Assembly: GCF_039614715.1 (NCBI RefSeq)
Contig: NZ_CP154857.1
Coordinates: forward strand, 248,001 to 312,000
Direction of reading: 5' to 3'
DNA from: Microbacterium sp. AZCO
GTDB lineage: Bacteria > Actinomycetota > Actinomycetes > Actinomycetales > Microbacteriaceae
Length of the DNA: 64,000 nucleotides
The notes beneath the pieces were generated by a model. That model had not been told where the DNA came from, did not search any database, and saw nothing but the letters and a program-made list of their open reading frames with translations. Shown piece after piece: positions 40,749 through 49,134 of this stretch (position 1 is its first letter; the number at the start of each line of letters is the position of its first letter). The position numbers and the translations under genes were made by a program.

Positions 40749-42665
40749 ATGCAGTTCCACCACCACGGGTACGTCTCGGGAGAGCCGCGGATTCAGGATG
40801 CCGCCGGCACGGGCGTCGATCGCCCCGCCGAGCTCCCCGATGAGATGGACGTGCTGATCGTCGGCTCCGGTCCCGCGGGAATGCTGCTGTCGGCGCAGCT
40901 GTCGCAGTTCCCCGACGTCGTGACGCGCATCATCGAGCGTCGCGAGGGGCGCCTCGTGCTCGGCCAGGCCGACGGCATCCAGCCGCGCAGCGTCGAGACG
41001 TTCCAGGCGTTCGGCTTCGCCGAGCGCATCGTCGCGGAGGCCTACAACATCGCCTACATGAACTTCTGGGGCCCTGATCCGGAGCACCCGGAGAACATCG
41101 TCCGCACGGCGCGGACGGAGGACTACGCCTTCAAGATCAGCGAGTTCCCGCACCTCATCGTCAACCAGGCCCGTGTGCTCGACTACTTCGCCGAGGCCGC
41201 GGCCCTCGGCCCCGGCCGCATCGTGCCCGACTACGGAGTCGAGTTCCTCGGCCTCACCGTGCAGGAGGATCACGTCGAGGTGCGCGTGCGCCCTGCGACA
41301 GGCTCAGGGGCCGCCGCGGGGGAGCGCGCCGGCGCGGTGCGCACCATCCGGGCGAAGTACGTGGTCGGATGCGACGGCGCGCGCAGCGGCGTGCGCGAGG
41401 CGATCGGCCGCAAGCACGTCGGCGGCATCTCGGCGCACGCGTGGGGCGTCATGGACGTGCTCGTCAACACCGACTTCCCGGACTGGCGCACGAAGTGCGC
41501 GATCAACGCGGAGGCGGGAAACATCCTGCACATCCCGCGCGAGGGAGGCTACCTCTCCCGCATGTACATCGACCTCGGGGCGGTCGCGGACGACGACGAC
41601 CACCGCGTACGGCAGACGCCGATCGAGGAGATCATCCGCAAGGCGAATGCGATCCTGCACCCGTACACGCTCGACGTGAAGCAGGTCGCCTGGCACAGCG
41701 TCTACGAGGTCGGCCACCGCGTGACCGACGGCTTCGACGACGCGTTCGGCTCCGACCGGCATCCACGGGTCTTCCTCACGGGCGACGCCTGCCACACGCA
41801 CAGCGCGAAGGCCGGGCAGGGGATGAACGTCTCGATGCAGGACGGCTTCAACCTCGGCTGGAAGCTCGGGCACGTGCTCACGGGCCTCGCGCCGGCATCC
41901 CTCCTCGAGACCTACTCCGCGGAGCGGCGGCCCGTCGCGCAGGAGCTCATCGACTTCGACAAGCAGTGGTCGTCGCTCATGGCGCGCAAGCCGGAGGAGA
42001 TCAGCGACCCGCAGGAGCTCGCGACCTTCTACCTCGGCACGGCGGAGTTCCCGTCGGGCTTCATGACGCAGTACGGCGCGTCGCAGATCGTGACGGATGC
42101 CGCGCACCAGGCCCTCGCGGGCGGCTTCCCGCTCGGCAAGCGGTTCAAATCCGCCGAGGTCACCCGAGTGTGCGACGGCAACGTCATCCACCTCGGCCAC
42201 CACGCGAAGGCCGACGGGCGGTGGCGCGTCTACGCCTTCGCCGACGCACCCGCGGCGGGCGAGCCGTCCGCGCTCGCGGAGTGGGCCGAGTGGCTCGCCT
42301 CGCCCGAGTCGCCGGTCGCTCGCTTCACGCCCGAGGGCGCCGACATCGATTCGGTCTTCGATGTGAAGGCGATCTACCAGCAGCGCTTCGAAGACGTCGA
42401 CCTGACCCGCGTGCCGGCGGCCTTCCTGCCGACGTCGGGCCCGCTCGGGCTGACCGACTGGGAGAAGGTCTACGCCGCCGGACCCGACGGGTGGCGCGAC
42501 TCCGACATCTTCCTCGAGCGCGAGCTGTCGCGCGACGGCGTCGTGGTCGTCGTGCGACCCGACCAGTACGTCGCCGCCGTGCTGCCGCTGACCGCGACCG
42601 AGGAGCTGACCGCCTTCTTCGCCGGCTGCCTCCTGCCGCAGCGGGCGACGGTCGCAGCTGGATGA
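40749..42665 (+). CDS. FAD-dependent aromatic hydroxylase (MobA/phenol-hydroxylase type)
   Basis: 638-aa group A flavin monooxygenase. GSGPAGMLLSAQLSQFPDV near residue 40 binds ADP of FAD, VVGCDGARSGVREAIG is the DG motif, and VFLTGDACHTHSAKAGQGMN is the GD motif; the C-terminal thioredoxin-like domain includes HLGHHAKADGRWRVYAF. The opening MQFHHHGY, RPAELPDEMDVLIVG and the whole layout resemble 3-hydroxybenzoate 4-monooxygenase (MobA). Near residue 187 a short RPATGSGAAAGE insert corresponds to a dispersed repeat copy at 41291-41312. Start at 40749 chosen over 40725 because GGAAGGA is better placed. Could hydroxylate hydroxybenzoate or hydroxyphenylacetate (inference). Confidence 0.9.
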   Translation: MQFHHHGYVSGEPRIQDAAGTGVDRPAELPDEMDVLIVGSGPAGMLLSAQLSQFPDVVTRIIERREGRLVLGQADGIQPRSVETFQAFGFAERIVAEAYNIAYMNFWGPDPEHPENIVRTARTEDYAFKISEFPHLIVNQARVLDYFAEAAALGPGRIVPDYGVEFLGLTVQEDHVEVRVRPATGSGAAAGERAGAVRTIRAKYVVGCDGARSGVREAIGRKHVGGISAHAWGVMDVLVNTDFPDWRTKCAINAEAGNILHIPREGGYLSRMYIDLGAVADDDDHRVRQTPIEEIIRKANAILHPYTLDVKQVAWHSVYEVGHRVTDGFDDAFGSDRHPRVFLTGDACHTHSAKAGQGMNVSMQDGFNLGWKLGHVLTGLAPASLLETYSAERRPVAQELIDFDKQWSSLMARKPEEISDPQELATFYLGTAEFPSGFMTQYGASQIVTDAAHQALAGGFPLGKRFKSAEVTRVCDGNVIHLGHHAKADGRWRVYAFADAPAAGEPSALAEWAEWLASPESPVARFTPEGADIDSVFDVKAIYQQRFEDVDLTRVPAAFLPTSGPLGLTDWEKVYAAGPDGWRDSDIFLERELSRDGVVVVVRPDQYVAAVLPLTATEELTAFFAGCLLPQRATVAAG

Positions 42666-42688
42666 GATCGCCGGATGCCTCACGCGAC

Positions 42689-42722
42689 GAGCGGGCCGAC
42701 TCCCTGAGGAGCCGGCCCGCTC
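42689..42722. terminator. Bidirectional terminator hairpin
   Basis: GAGCGGGCCGACTCC (42689-42703) and GGAGCCGGCCCGCTC (42708-42722) form a 15-bp stem with one mismatch and a 4-base loop CTGA, between the convergent hydroxylase and protease genes. Confidence 0.85.
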
Positions 42723-42754
42723 GGGCGCATCCGATCAGATGAACGACGGGCGGA

Positions 42755-44533
42755 TCAGCGTCCGATCGCCTTCAGCGCGTTGACGATGCCCTTGCCGTAG
42801 AAGCCGTTCGACCCCTTCGACCCCTCGCAGGTGTGCGTCGCGGTCACGACCGCGCCCGAGGGCAGGGTGCGCGTGTAGGTGAATGCGGCCGGCACGGGGC
42901 AGGCGGTGTCGACCGCGCTCTGCTCCAGGCGGGCCTGCGTGATCTCGGCCGGAAGGTAGTCGCCGCCGCGCAGGAAGTCGCGGACGCCGTACTTCCCGAC
43001 GATCAGCGCCGCGACGCCGGCCGCATGCGGAGACGCCATCGACGTGCCCTGCAGGTACTGGTAGTACGCGCAGGTGGCGCCGCTGGCGTCGCAGCTCTTC
43101 AGCGCCCACGGGACGACGACGTTGCCGTCGGCGTCGATCGCGCCCTCGGCCTCGGCGACGACCTTCGGGTAGGCGGCGAGGATGCCGGCACTGTAGTCGC
43201 GCGTGCCCGCGGGGGTGTCGTACACGTCACCGCCGGGTGCCGCGACGTCGATGTAGCCGTTGCCGTAGTCGGAGTAGTACGCCTTGCGCGAGGACGGGCC
43301 CGTGCTCGAGACCGAGATCACACCGCGTCCCTCGGAAGGCATCGAGGTGCACGAGGCCGGGTCGAGGAGGTCGCGCGTGTAGGCGATCTCGCCGGGGACG
43401 TCGGCGAAGTCGGGGCTGCTCGAGTCGGAGATCACCTTGGTGTAGTCGCTCGCGCCGTTGCCGGCGGCCGAGACGAGCGTCACGCCGCGGTGCCGGGCGT
43501 AGTCGAGCGCCCGCTGCATGGCCGTCACGATCGTGCGCTGCTCCTGCTGGTCCTCGGGCGAGTCGGCGGGGTGGTTCGCGCAGTTGAACAGCCACGGGTC
43601 GACGTAATAGCTCATGTTGACGACGTCGACGCCGATCTTGCCGGCGTAGGTCAGCGCATCGATCGAGGGCTGCAGGAAGAAGTAGCCCGAGTCCTGACCG
43701 GCGCGGAGGTTCACGATCGTCGCCTCCGGGGCGACGCCGGCGATGCCGATGCCGTTCAGCGGCGACGCGATCGTGGAGGCGACGTGCGTGCCGTGGCCGT
43801 CCTCGTCGACGTTCGCCGGGTCGTCGCACGATCCGTCGGGGTCTTCCTCGCAGGGGCCGTCGATCTCGTCGCCGTTGGCGTCGAAGGGGATGTCGTGCGT
43901 GAAGTTGCGGCTGCGGGCGGCGTCGAAGTTCGGCGCGATGTCGGGGTGCGACCCGTCGACGCCCGTGTCGAGGATGCCGACGACGATGCCCTTGCCCTTC
44001 TCGTATTTGTACGAGCCGTCGGCGGTGGCGCCGATCGCCTTCATGTCCCACTGCAACGGGGCGAGCGGGTCGGCGGTGGGCGCGGAGCCCTTGCCCTTGG
44101 CATTCGCGCCGGCGCCCGCGCCGGCGGAGGCTTTCACGTTCGCGTCGGCCTTGAGGTCGGCCTCGGCGGCATCCTCCTTGACGGCTTCGCCGGTGGCCTT
44201 GTGCGTGTCGGGGACGTCTGCGATCACCCGGTTCTGGGCGGTGCCCTCGATGACGCTCTGGTCCGCCGCCGCGGCGGCGAAGCCGGCGTCGGTCGTGCTC
44301 ACCGTCGCGACGCCGACGTCGGTGTTCTGGCTGACGATCGTGCCGCCTGCGGCCTGAACCGCCGCCTGCGCTGCCGCCGCGGAGGTGCCTTCCGCGAACA
44401 GCACGACGAACTCGCGTTCGCCTGTGTCATCGCCGGTCGCCGCGCTGACCGGTGAGCCGGCGAATGCGGTGATGCCGATCGCGATGGCGCAGGCGCTGGC
44501 GATGCCGGCGCGTCTGAAAATGGGCTTCTTCAT
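42755..44533 (-). CDS. Secreted S8 (subtilisin-like) serine peptidase
   Basis: 592-aa secreted protease. Signal peptide at residues 1-31 (KKPIFRRAG, hydrophobic core, PVSAAT), then an inhibitor-I9-like propeptide (FVVLFAEGTSAAAAQAAV), a basic/Ala linker, and the catalytic domain from about 165. Triad: Asp in GILDTGVDGSHPDIA, His in DEDGHGTHVASTIASP, Ser in YLQGTSMASPHAAGVAAL; oxyanion region LVSAAGNGASD. Several cysteines are consistent with disulphides in an exported enzyme. Upstream is a tract with paired GATGTAC elements. Not closely similar to the other S8 protein at 22886. Confidence 0.94.
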   Translation of the reverse strand: MKKPIFRRAGIASACAIAIGITAFAGSPVSAATGDDTGEREFVVLFAEGTSAAAAQAAVQAAGGTIVSQNTDVGVATVSTTDAGFAAAAADQSVIEGTAQNRVIADVPDTHKATGEAVKEDAAEADLKADANVKASAGAGAGANAKGKGSAPTADPLAPLQWDMKAIGATADGSYKYEKGKGIVVGILDTGVDGSHPDIAPNFDAARSRNFTHDIPFDANGDEIDGPCEEDPDGSCDDPANVDEDGHGTHVASTIASPLNGIGIAGVAPEATIVNLRAGQDSGYFFLQPSIDALTYAGKIGVDVVNMSYYVDPWLFNCANHPADSPEDQQEQRTIVTAMQRALDYARHRGVTLVSAAGNGASDYTKVISDSSSPDFADVPGEIAYTRDLLDPASCTSMPSEGRGVISVSSTGPSSRKAYYSDYGNGYIDVAAPGGDVYDTPAGTRDYSAGILAAYPKVVAEAEGAIDADGNVVVPWALKSCDASGATCAYYQYLQGTSMASPHAAGVAALIVGKYGVRDFLRGGDYLPAEITQARLEQSAVDTACPVPAAFTYTRTLPSGAVVTATHTCEGSKGSNGFYGKGIVNALKAIGR

Positions 44534-44673
44534 CGGGGGTCCCGTCTGTGGATCGGTGGAACGGCCGGGGGGAGCACCGTCAGGCGCGATGCTTTCATGT
44601 CGGATGCATAGGTTCAAGACTTGCAATCGGGCTGGGATCGGCGTATTCCGTCCGCCTTTCGGGGTCGCTGCGA

Positions 44674-44713
44674 GATGTACGTCGCGGCGAAGGGCTGAGA
44701 GTCGATGTACATC
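44674..44713. promoter_or_regulatory. Paired GATGTAC(A/G)TC elements, 30 bases apart
   Basis: GATGTACGTC at 44674-44683 and GATGTACATC at 44704-44713; the second is a perfect 10-bp palindrome and both are followed by GCG. The 30-base spacing puts them on the same DNA face three turns apart. They lie between the divergent S8 protease and aldehyde dehydrogenase genes, nearer the latter. Confidence 0.5.
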
Positions 44714-44779
44714 GCGTATGAGGAATCCCGCCCCGGTGCGGCGCAGAATTCTCGTAGACCATCCGACGAGGGAGTGACT

Positions 44780-46252
44780 ATGACGGCCGATCGCGAAACC
44801 GAACTGCTGGCGAAGGTGCCCGATGGCCTGTTCATCGGCGGCGAGTGGCTGGCCGCCGACGGCGGCAAGACGCTGAAGGTGTTCGATCCCGCGACCGGCG
44901 AGGTCGTGAAGGAGATCGCGAACGCGTCGCCGGGCGACGGCATGGCGGCGCTGGATGCCGCGGATGCGGCGTTCCCGTCGTGGTCGCAGACGCCCGCGCG
45001 GGAGCGCGGCGAGCTGCTGCGCCGTGCGTTCGATCTGCTGCAGGAGCGCAAGGAAGAGTTCGCGCTGCTCATGACGATCGAGATGGGCAAGCCCCTGGCC
45101 GAAGCGCGCGGCGAGGTCGCGTACGGCGGCGAGTTCCTGCGCTGGTTCAGCGAGGAGGCGGCACGCATCCAGGGCCGGTACGGGGCGAACCCCGAGGGCA
45201 CGGGTCGCATGATCGTGTCGCAGCACGCGGTCGGACCGTGCTTCCTCATCACGCCGTGGAACTTCCCGCTCGCGATGGCGACGCGCAAGATCGCGCCCGC
45301 GCTCGCGGCGGGCTGCACCGTCGTCATCAAGCCGGCCGAGCTGACGCCGCTGACGACGCTGTACTTCGTGAAGCTGCTCGAGGACGCGGGGCTCCCCAAG
45401 GGGGTCGTGAACGTCTTCACGACCTCGACGTCCGGCGCCGTGTCAGAGCCCATCATCCGCGACCCGCGCCTGCGCAAGCTCTCGTTCACGGGCTCGACCC
45501 CGGTCGGCGTGAAGCTGCTCGAGCAGGCCGCCTCCGGCATCCTGCGCACCTCGATGGAGCTGGGCGGCAACGCGCCCTTCGTCGTGTTCGACGACGCCGA
45601 CCTCGACAAGGCGGTCGACGGCGCGATGCTCGCGAAGTTCCGCAACATCGGCCAGGCCTGCACCGCGGCGAACCGGTTCATCGTGCACCGCTCGGTCGCC
45701 GACGAGTTCGCGCGCCGCGTCACCGAGAAGGTGCAGGGCTTCACGATCGGCCGCGGCACCGAGGACGGCGTGACCATCGGTCCGCTCATCGACAACCGCG
45801 CCGTCGAGAAGGCGTCGCAGCTGGTTCAGGATGCCGTCTCCCGCGGCGCGACCGTGACGACGGGCGGGAACGCGATCGACGGTCCCGGCACGTTCTACGA
45901 GCCGACCGTGGTGACCGATGTGCGGCCGGGCAGCGAGATCCTGCAGGAGGAGATCTTCGGGCCGGTGCTCGCGATCATCCCGTTCGACACCGAGGACGAC
46001 GCCGTGCGCATCGCCAACGACACGGAGTACGGCCTCGTCTCGTACGTCTTCACCGAGAACCTCGCACGCGGTCAGCGCATGATCGAGCGCCTCGAGACCG
46101 GGATGATGGGCCTCAACGTGGGCGTCGTCTCCAACGCCGCAGCCCCCTTCGGCGGGTGGAAGTCCTCCGGCCTCGGCCGCGAGGGCGGCGCGGAAGGCAT
46201 CCACGAGTACCTCCAGACGAAGTACACGCTGACGCCGAACCCGTTCGCCTGA
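44780..46252 (+). CDS. gabD: Succinate-semialdehyde dehydrogenase type ALDH
   Basis: 490-aa NAD(P)-dependent aldehyde dehydrogenase. The block MTIEMGKPLAEARGEVAYG with FLRWFSEEAARIQGRYG is typical of succinate-semialdehyde dehydrogenases. NAD site: ITPWNFPLAMATRKIAPAL and IKPAELTPL; glutamate base in SMELGGNAPFVV near residue 257; catalytic cysteine in NIGQACTAANRFIV near residue 291. Succinate semialdehyde is exactly what HpaI yields, so this gene may close the hpa pathway into the citrate cycle, though it is 16 kb away and other sources (GABA) are possible. Start at 44780 after GAGGGAG. Confidence 0.9.
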   Translation: MTADRETELLAKVPDGLFIGGEWLAADGGKTLKVFDPATGEVVKEIANASPGDGMAALDAADAAFPSWSQTPARERGELLRRAFDLLQERKEEFALLMTIEMGKPLAEARGEVAYGGEFLRWFSEEAARIQGRYGANPEGTGRMIVSQHAVGPCFLITPWNFPLAMATRKIAPALAAGCTVVIKPAELTPLTTLYFVKLLEDAGLPKGVVNVFTTSTSGAVSEPIIRDPRLRKLSFTGSTPVGVKLLEQAASGILRTSMELGGNAPFVVFDDADLDKAVDGAMLAKFRNIGQACTAANRFIVHRSVADEFARRVTEKVQGFTIGRGTEDGVTIGPLIDNRAVEKASQLVQDAVSRGATVTTGGNAIDGPGTFYEPTVVTDVRPGSEILQEEIFGPVLAIIPFDTEDDAVRIANDTEYGLVSYVFTENLARGQRMIERLETGMMGLNVGVVSNAAAPFGGWKSSGLGREGGAEGIHEYLQTKYTLTPNPFA

Positions 46253-46292
46253 CGCCCCGTCGGGCCCGTCGGAGGGCGGGCCGAGACGTTCC

Positions 46293-46339
46293 GGACGAGC
46301 CGATACGCCACCCGCAGCGCGGGGCGTATCGGCTCGTCC
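46293..46339 (+). terminator. 17-bp perfect hairpin after gabD
   Basis: GGACGAGCCGATACGCC at 46293-46309 is exactly complementary to 46323-46339 around a 13-base loop. A further partial copy, CGTATCGGCTCGT, follows at about 46344-46356 and could form an alternative pairing. Confidence 0.8.
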
Positions 46340-46397
46340 TCTTCGTATCGGCTCGTGCGGAAGGGGAATGTCGGAGGCTCGCGGCAGGATGAGTCGC

Positions 46398-47477
46398 ATG
46401 GCCCCGGCATCGCTGCGCGACGAGAGGCTCCGCTCGCATCGGCTCAGCGCTCCGGCTACCACGATCGCCGCGGCGGCGGAGCACATGCTCGCGACGCAGG
46501 CGCAGGAGTTCTGGGGCGGCCGCTGGGCCCTCGCGTCGCGCACCCGCGGGGAGCCGCGCCTGAGCGACGTCGACGCGGCGTTCGACCGCGGCGAGGTCGT
46601 GCGGTCGTGGACGATGCGCGGCACGATCCACGCCATCCCGCCCCGCGACCTCGCGTGGGTGCTGTCGCTCACCGCCGACCGGCAGGCGCGCGGTGCAGCG
46701 CCCGTCCGCCGCGCCGAGGGCATCGACGACGAGGTGCTCGCGGGCGTCGAGGCGGCGACGCGTGCGGCGCTCGCCGGCGGCAACCGGCTCACGCGCAAGG
46801 AGCTCGCCGACGTCTGGGAAGCGGCAGGGCACTCCACCGCGAAACAGCGCGGATACCACCTCCTCGTCGCCATGTCGCTGCGGGGTGTCGTCTGCCAGGG
46901 GCCGGTCGTGCCGCGCGCGTCTGGACCGTCGCGCGAGCAGTACCTGGTTCTCGCGGAGGAGTGGATCGCCCAGTCCACGAGCCCGGCGGATCCCCTCGCC
47001 GAGTTCTTCGTGCGCTTCATCACGTCGCACGGACCGGCCGGCCCCCGGGACTTCTCCTGGTGGTCCGGGCTGCCGCTGCGCGATGCGCGTCGGGCGGCGG
47101 AGGCGGCATCCGATCGCCTGATCCAGGTCGCCGACGAGCCCGAGCCGCTCTATCTCGCCGCGGGCGGGCGACCGCGGCGCACTCCGAGCGCGCCCGACGT
47201 CGTCGCGCTGCCGCCGTTCGAGGAGTACTACCTGTCGTACGCCGACCGCACGGTGCCGTGCGCGCCGGAGTTCCTCGCGGCGATCGGACCCAGCATGAAC
47301 GGCATCGTGCGGCCGATCCTCGTCGCCCGTGGAGAGATCGTCGGGGTGTGGACGCATTCCGTCGCCGTCGGGCGGCACGCCGACGATCCCGTGCCCGAGC
47401 TCTTCACCCCGGGCGCCGCCACCGACGCCGAGATCGGCGCCGCACTCGACCGCTACAAGCGCTTCATCACCGGCTGA
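46398..47477 (+). CDS. AlkZ-like winged-helix (HTH_42) protein
   Basis: 359-aa protein of the winged helix DNA-binding (HTH_42) family that contains AlkZ/AlkX DNA glycosylases. The QxQ motif used by AlkZ enzymes is present (MLATQAQEFWGGRWA near residue 33). Other landmarks are VRSWTMRGTIHAIPPRDL, RLTRKELADVWEA, SLRGVVCQGP and VALPPFEEYYLSYADR. Acting on interstrand crosslinks or alkylated bases is known for the family; the substrate here is not known. I chose the ATG at 46398 (AGGA 8 bases upstream); ATGs at 46368 and 46389 are alternatives. Confidence 0.85.
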   Translation: MAPASLRDERLRSHRLSAPATTIAAAAEHMLATQAQEFWGGRWALASRTRGEPRLSDVDAAFDRGEVVRSWTMRGTIHAIPPRDLAWVLSLTADRQARGAAPVRRAEGIDDEVLAGVEAATRAALAGGNRLTRKELADVWEAAGHSTAKQRGYHLLVAMSLRGVVCQGPVVPRASGPSREQYLVLAEEWIAQSTSPADPLAEFFVRFITSHGPAGPRDFSWWSGLPLRDARRAAEAASDRLIQVADEPEPLYLAAGGRPRRTPSAPDVVALPPFEEYYLSYADRTVPCAPEFLAAIGPSMNGIVRPILVARGEIVGVWTHSVAVGRHADDPVPELFTPGAATDAEIGAALDRYKRFITG

Positions 47478-47567
47478 TCACGCCCCACGGCGCGATCCGC
47501 TGCCTCATCGCCCGCCACGCGGTTCGACGCGCGCAGGGACCGAGCCCCGCACCGCTGCGCGGACGGG

Positions 47568-49010
47568 TCAGCCCGCGGCGTGGCGGTCGAGGAAGGCGTA
47601 CACCTCGTTGTCGTCCACCCCCGGGAAGGCGCCGCGGGGGAGCGGGGAGAACATCTGCATGTGCACCCGGGCGCTCGGCCACGCCTTGCCGCCCCAGCGT
47701 TCGGCGGCGTCCGACGCGGGTCGCCGGCAGCACGCCTCATCGGGGCAGCGCGAGACCGCGCGCTTCTGCGTCTCGCGGCCGCGGAACCAGCGGGCGTCGT
47801 CGAACGGCACGCCGACCGTGATCGAGAACTCGCCGGCCGAGGTGGTGCCCGTCTGGGTCGAGCACCAGAACGTCCCGGCCGGGGTGTCGGTGTACTGGTA
47901 GTGCTCGGTCGTGCGGTTCTGCTCCTCGAACGCGGATCGGGCGAGGAACCAGCGGCAGGTGATCTGGCCCTCGACCGAGCCGGTCACGTCCATCGGCACG
48001 GGCAGGTCGTCGTTCTCGTAGACCCGCGAGATGGCGCCCGACCCGTCGACGCGGAGGAAGTGCAGCGGGATGTCGAGATGCACCGTGAGCAGATTCGTCA
48101 TGCGCATGCCGGCGGCCTCGTGCGTCACGCCGAAGGCGTCGCGAAAGTCTTCGACCGCGAGGTTGCGGTCCTTCTTGGCCTGCTGGAGGAACGCGACCGA
48201 GGCGGTCTCGGGCATGAGACAGCACGCGGCGTAGTAGTTGATCTCGAGCCGCTGCTGGAGGAAGTCGGCGTAATCGGTCGGCGGCTGGTGGCCCAGGAGC
48301 CGGTGCGCCATCGCCTGCAGCGCCATCGATCGCAGGCCGTGTCCGCCGGGGATCGAGGCGGGCGGTAGATAGATGCGGCCGTTCTCGAGATCGGTCACCG
48401 AGCGGGCCGAGTGCGGCAGATCGCTCACGTAGATGAGCTCGAAGCCGAGCTGCTCGGCCATGATGCTGACCGTCCGGTGCGTCAGTGCGCCGGAGACGTG
48501 CCCGGCCGACTTGAGCTGCTTCTCGGCGAGCTTCTCGATGTCGGGCAGGTAGTTGTCGTGCGCCCGCATGCGCAAACGCAGATCGGTGTTGGCGCGGCGC
48601 GCCTCCTCCGGTGTCGCGATCGCCTCGCGTTCACGACGCTGCAGCTCGCGGTGCAGGCCGAGGACCGCCTCGATGGTCTCGTCGCTCATGCCCTTCGTGA
48701 TCTTGACGGGTGCGATGCCGAGCTGGCGGAACACCGAGCTCGACTGGGCCCGCTCGAGCTCGATCTCGAGCGCGGCGCGCCGGTTGGGCGGCTCGCTGGA
48801 GAGGAGCTCCGCGACATCGACGCCCGTGACCTGCGCGATCGACTGGAGCAGCGACAGCTTGGGCTCCCGCTTGCCGTTCTCGATGAGGCTCAGCTGGCTG
48901 CCCGCCACGCCCACCTTCTCGCCGAGCTCGTCGAGCGTGTAGCCGTGCGCGACGCGCTGATGCCGGATGCGGTGGCCCAGCGTTGACAGTTCGATCGAGG
49001 TCGGCGCCAT
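47568..49010 (-). CDS. RamB/ScfR-type XRE regulator with ImmA/IrrE domain
   Basis: 480-aa regulator. N-terminal XRE helix-turn-helix at about residues 10-65 (IRHQRVAHGYTLDELGEKVG, SQLSLIENGKREPKLS in two helices), a central IrrE/ImmA-like domain (about 180-300; the usual HExxH reads MAHRLLGHQPP, so the zinc peptidase motif is degenerate), and the C-terminal short-chain fatty acid regulator domain with SRCPDEACCRRPAS. RamB-type proteins control acetate and propionate use and gluconeogenesis. It is divergent from pckG with a 22-bp dyad between, pointing to direct control of PEP carboxykinase. Confidence 0.92.
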   Translation of the reverse strand: MAPTSIELSTLGHRIRHQRVAHGYTLDELGEKVGVAGSQLSLIENGKREPKLSLLQSIAQVTGVDVAELLSSEPPNRRAALEIELERAQSSSVFRQLGIAPVKITKGMSDETIEAVLGLHRELQRREREAIATPEEARRANTDLRLRMRAHDNYLPDIEKLAEKQLKSAGHVSGALTHRTVSIMAEQLGFELIYVSDLPHSARSVTDLENGRIYLPPASIPGGHGLRSMALQAMAHRLLGHQPPTDYADFLQQRLEINYYAACCLMPETASVAFLQQAKKDRNLAVEDFRDAFGVTHEAAGMRMTNLLTVHLDIPLHFLRVDGSGAISRVYENDDLPVPMDVTGSVEGQITCRWFLARSAFEEQNRTTEHYQYTDTPAGTFWCSTQTGTTSAGEFSITVGVPFDDARWFRGRETQKRAVSRCPDEACCRRPASDAAERWGGKAWPSARVHMQMFSPLPRGAFPGVDDNEVYAFLDRHAAG

Positions 49011-49023
49011 TCCTTGAGAATAG

Positions 49024-49045
49024 CGAAAGAATCCGAGTTCTTGCG
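49024..49045. promoter_or_regulatory. Dyad in the regulator-pckG divergent promoter
   Basis: CGaAAGAA-N6-TTCTTgCG spans 49024-49045; the inner AAGAA/TTCTT arms are exact and the outer CG pairs match. It lies 13 bases before the regulator start and about 90 before pckG. Best candidate for the RamB-type regulator. Confidence 0.55.
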
Positions 49046-49134
49046 ACAAGATGACTCCATAAAGCGCACCGAGAAGGCCGCACAGTGGAAGGGAGCCGCG
49101 AAAAGCGCGGCAGACGTACGAGGAGGAACTCGAC

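Noticed and set aside
44705..44779. Upstream ATG for the gabD-like gene
   Set aside because: The extra residues match no aldehyde dehydrogenase N-terminus and cover the paired GATGTAC elements.
48200..48400. Active zinc peptidase in the RamB-type regulator
   Set aside because: The expected HExxH is not intact in the IrrE-like domain, so proteolysis is unlikely.
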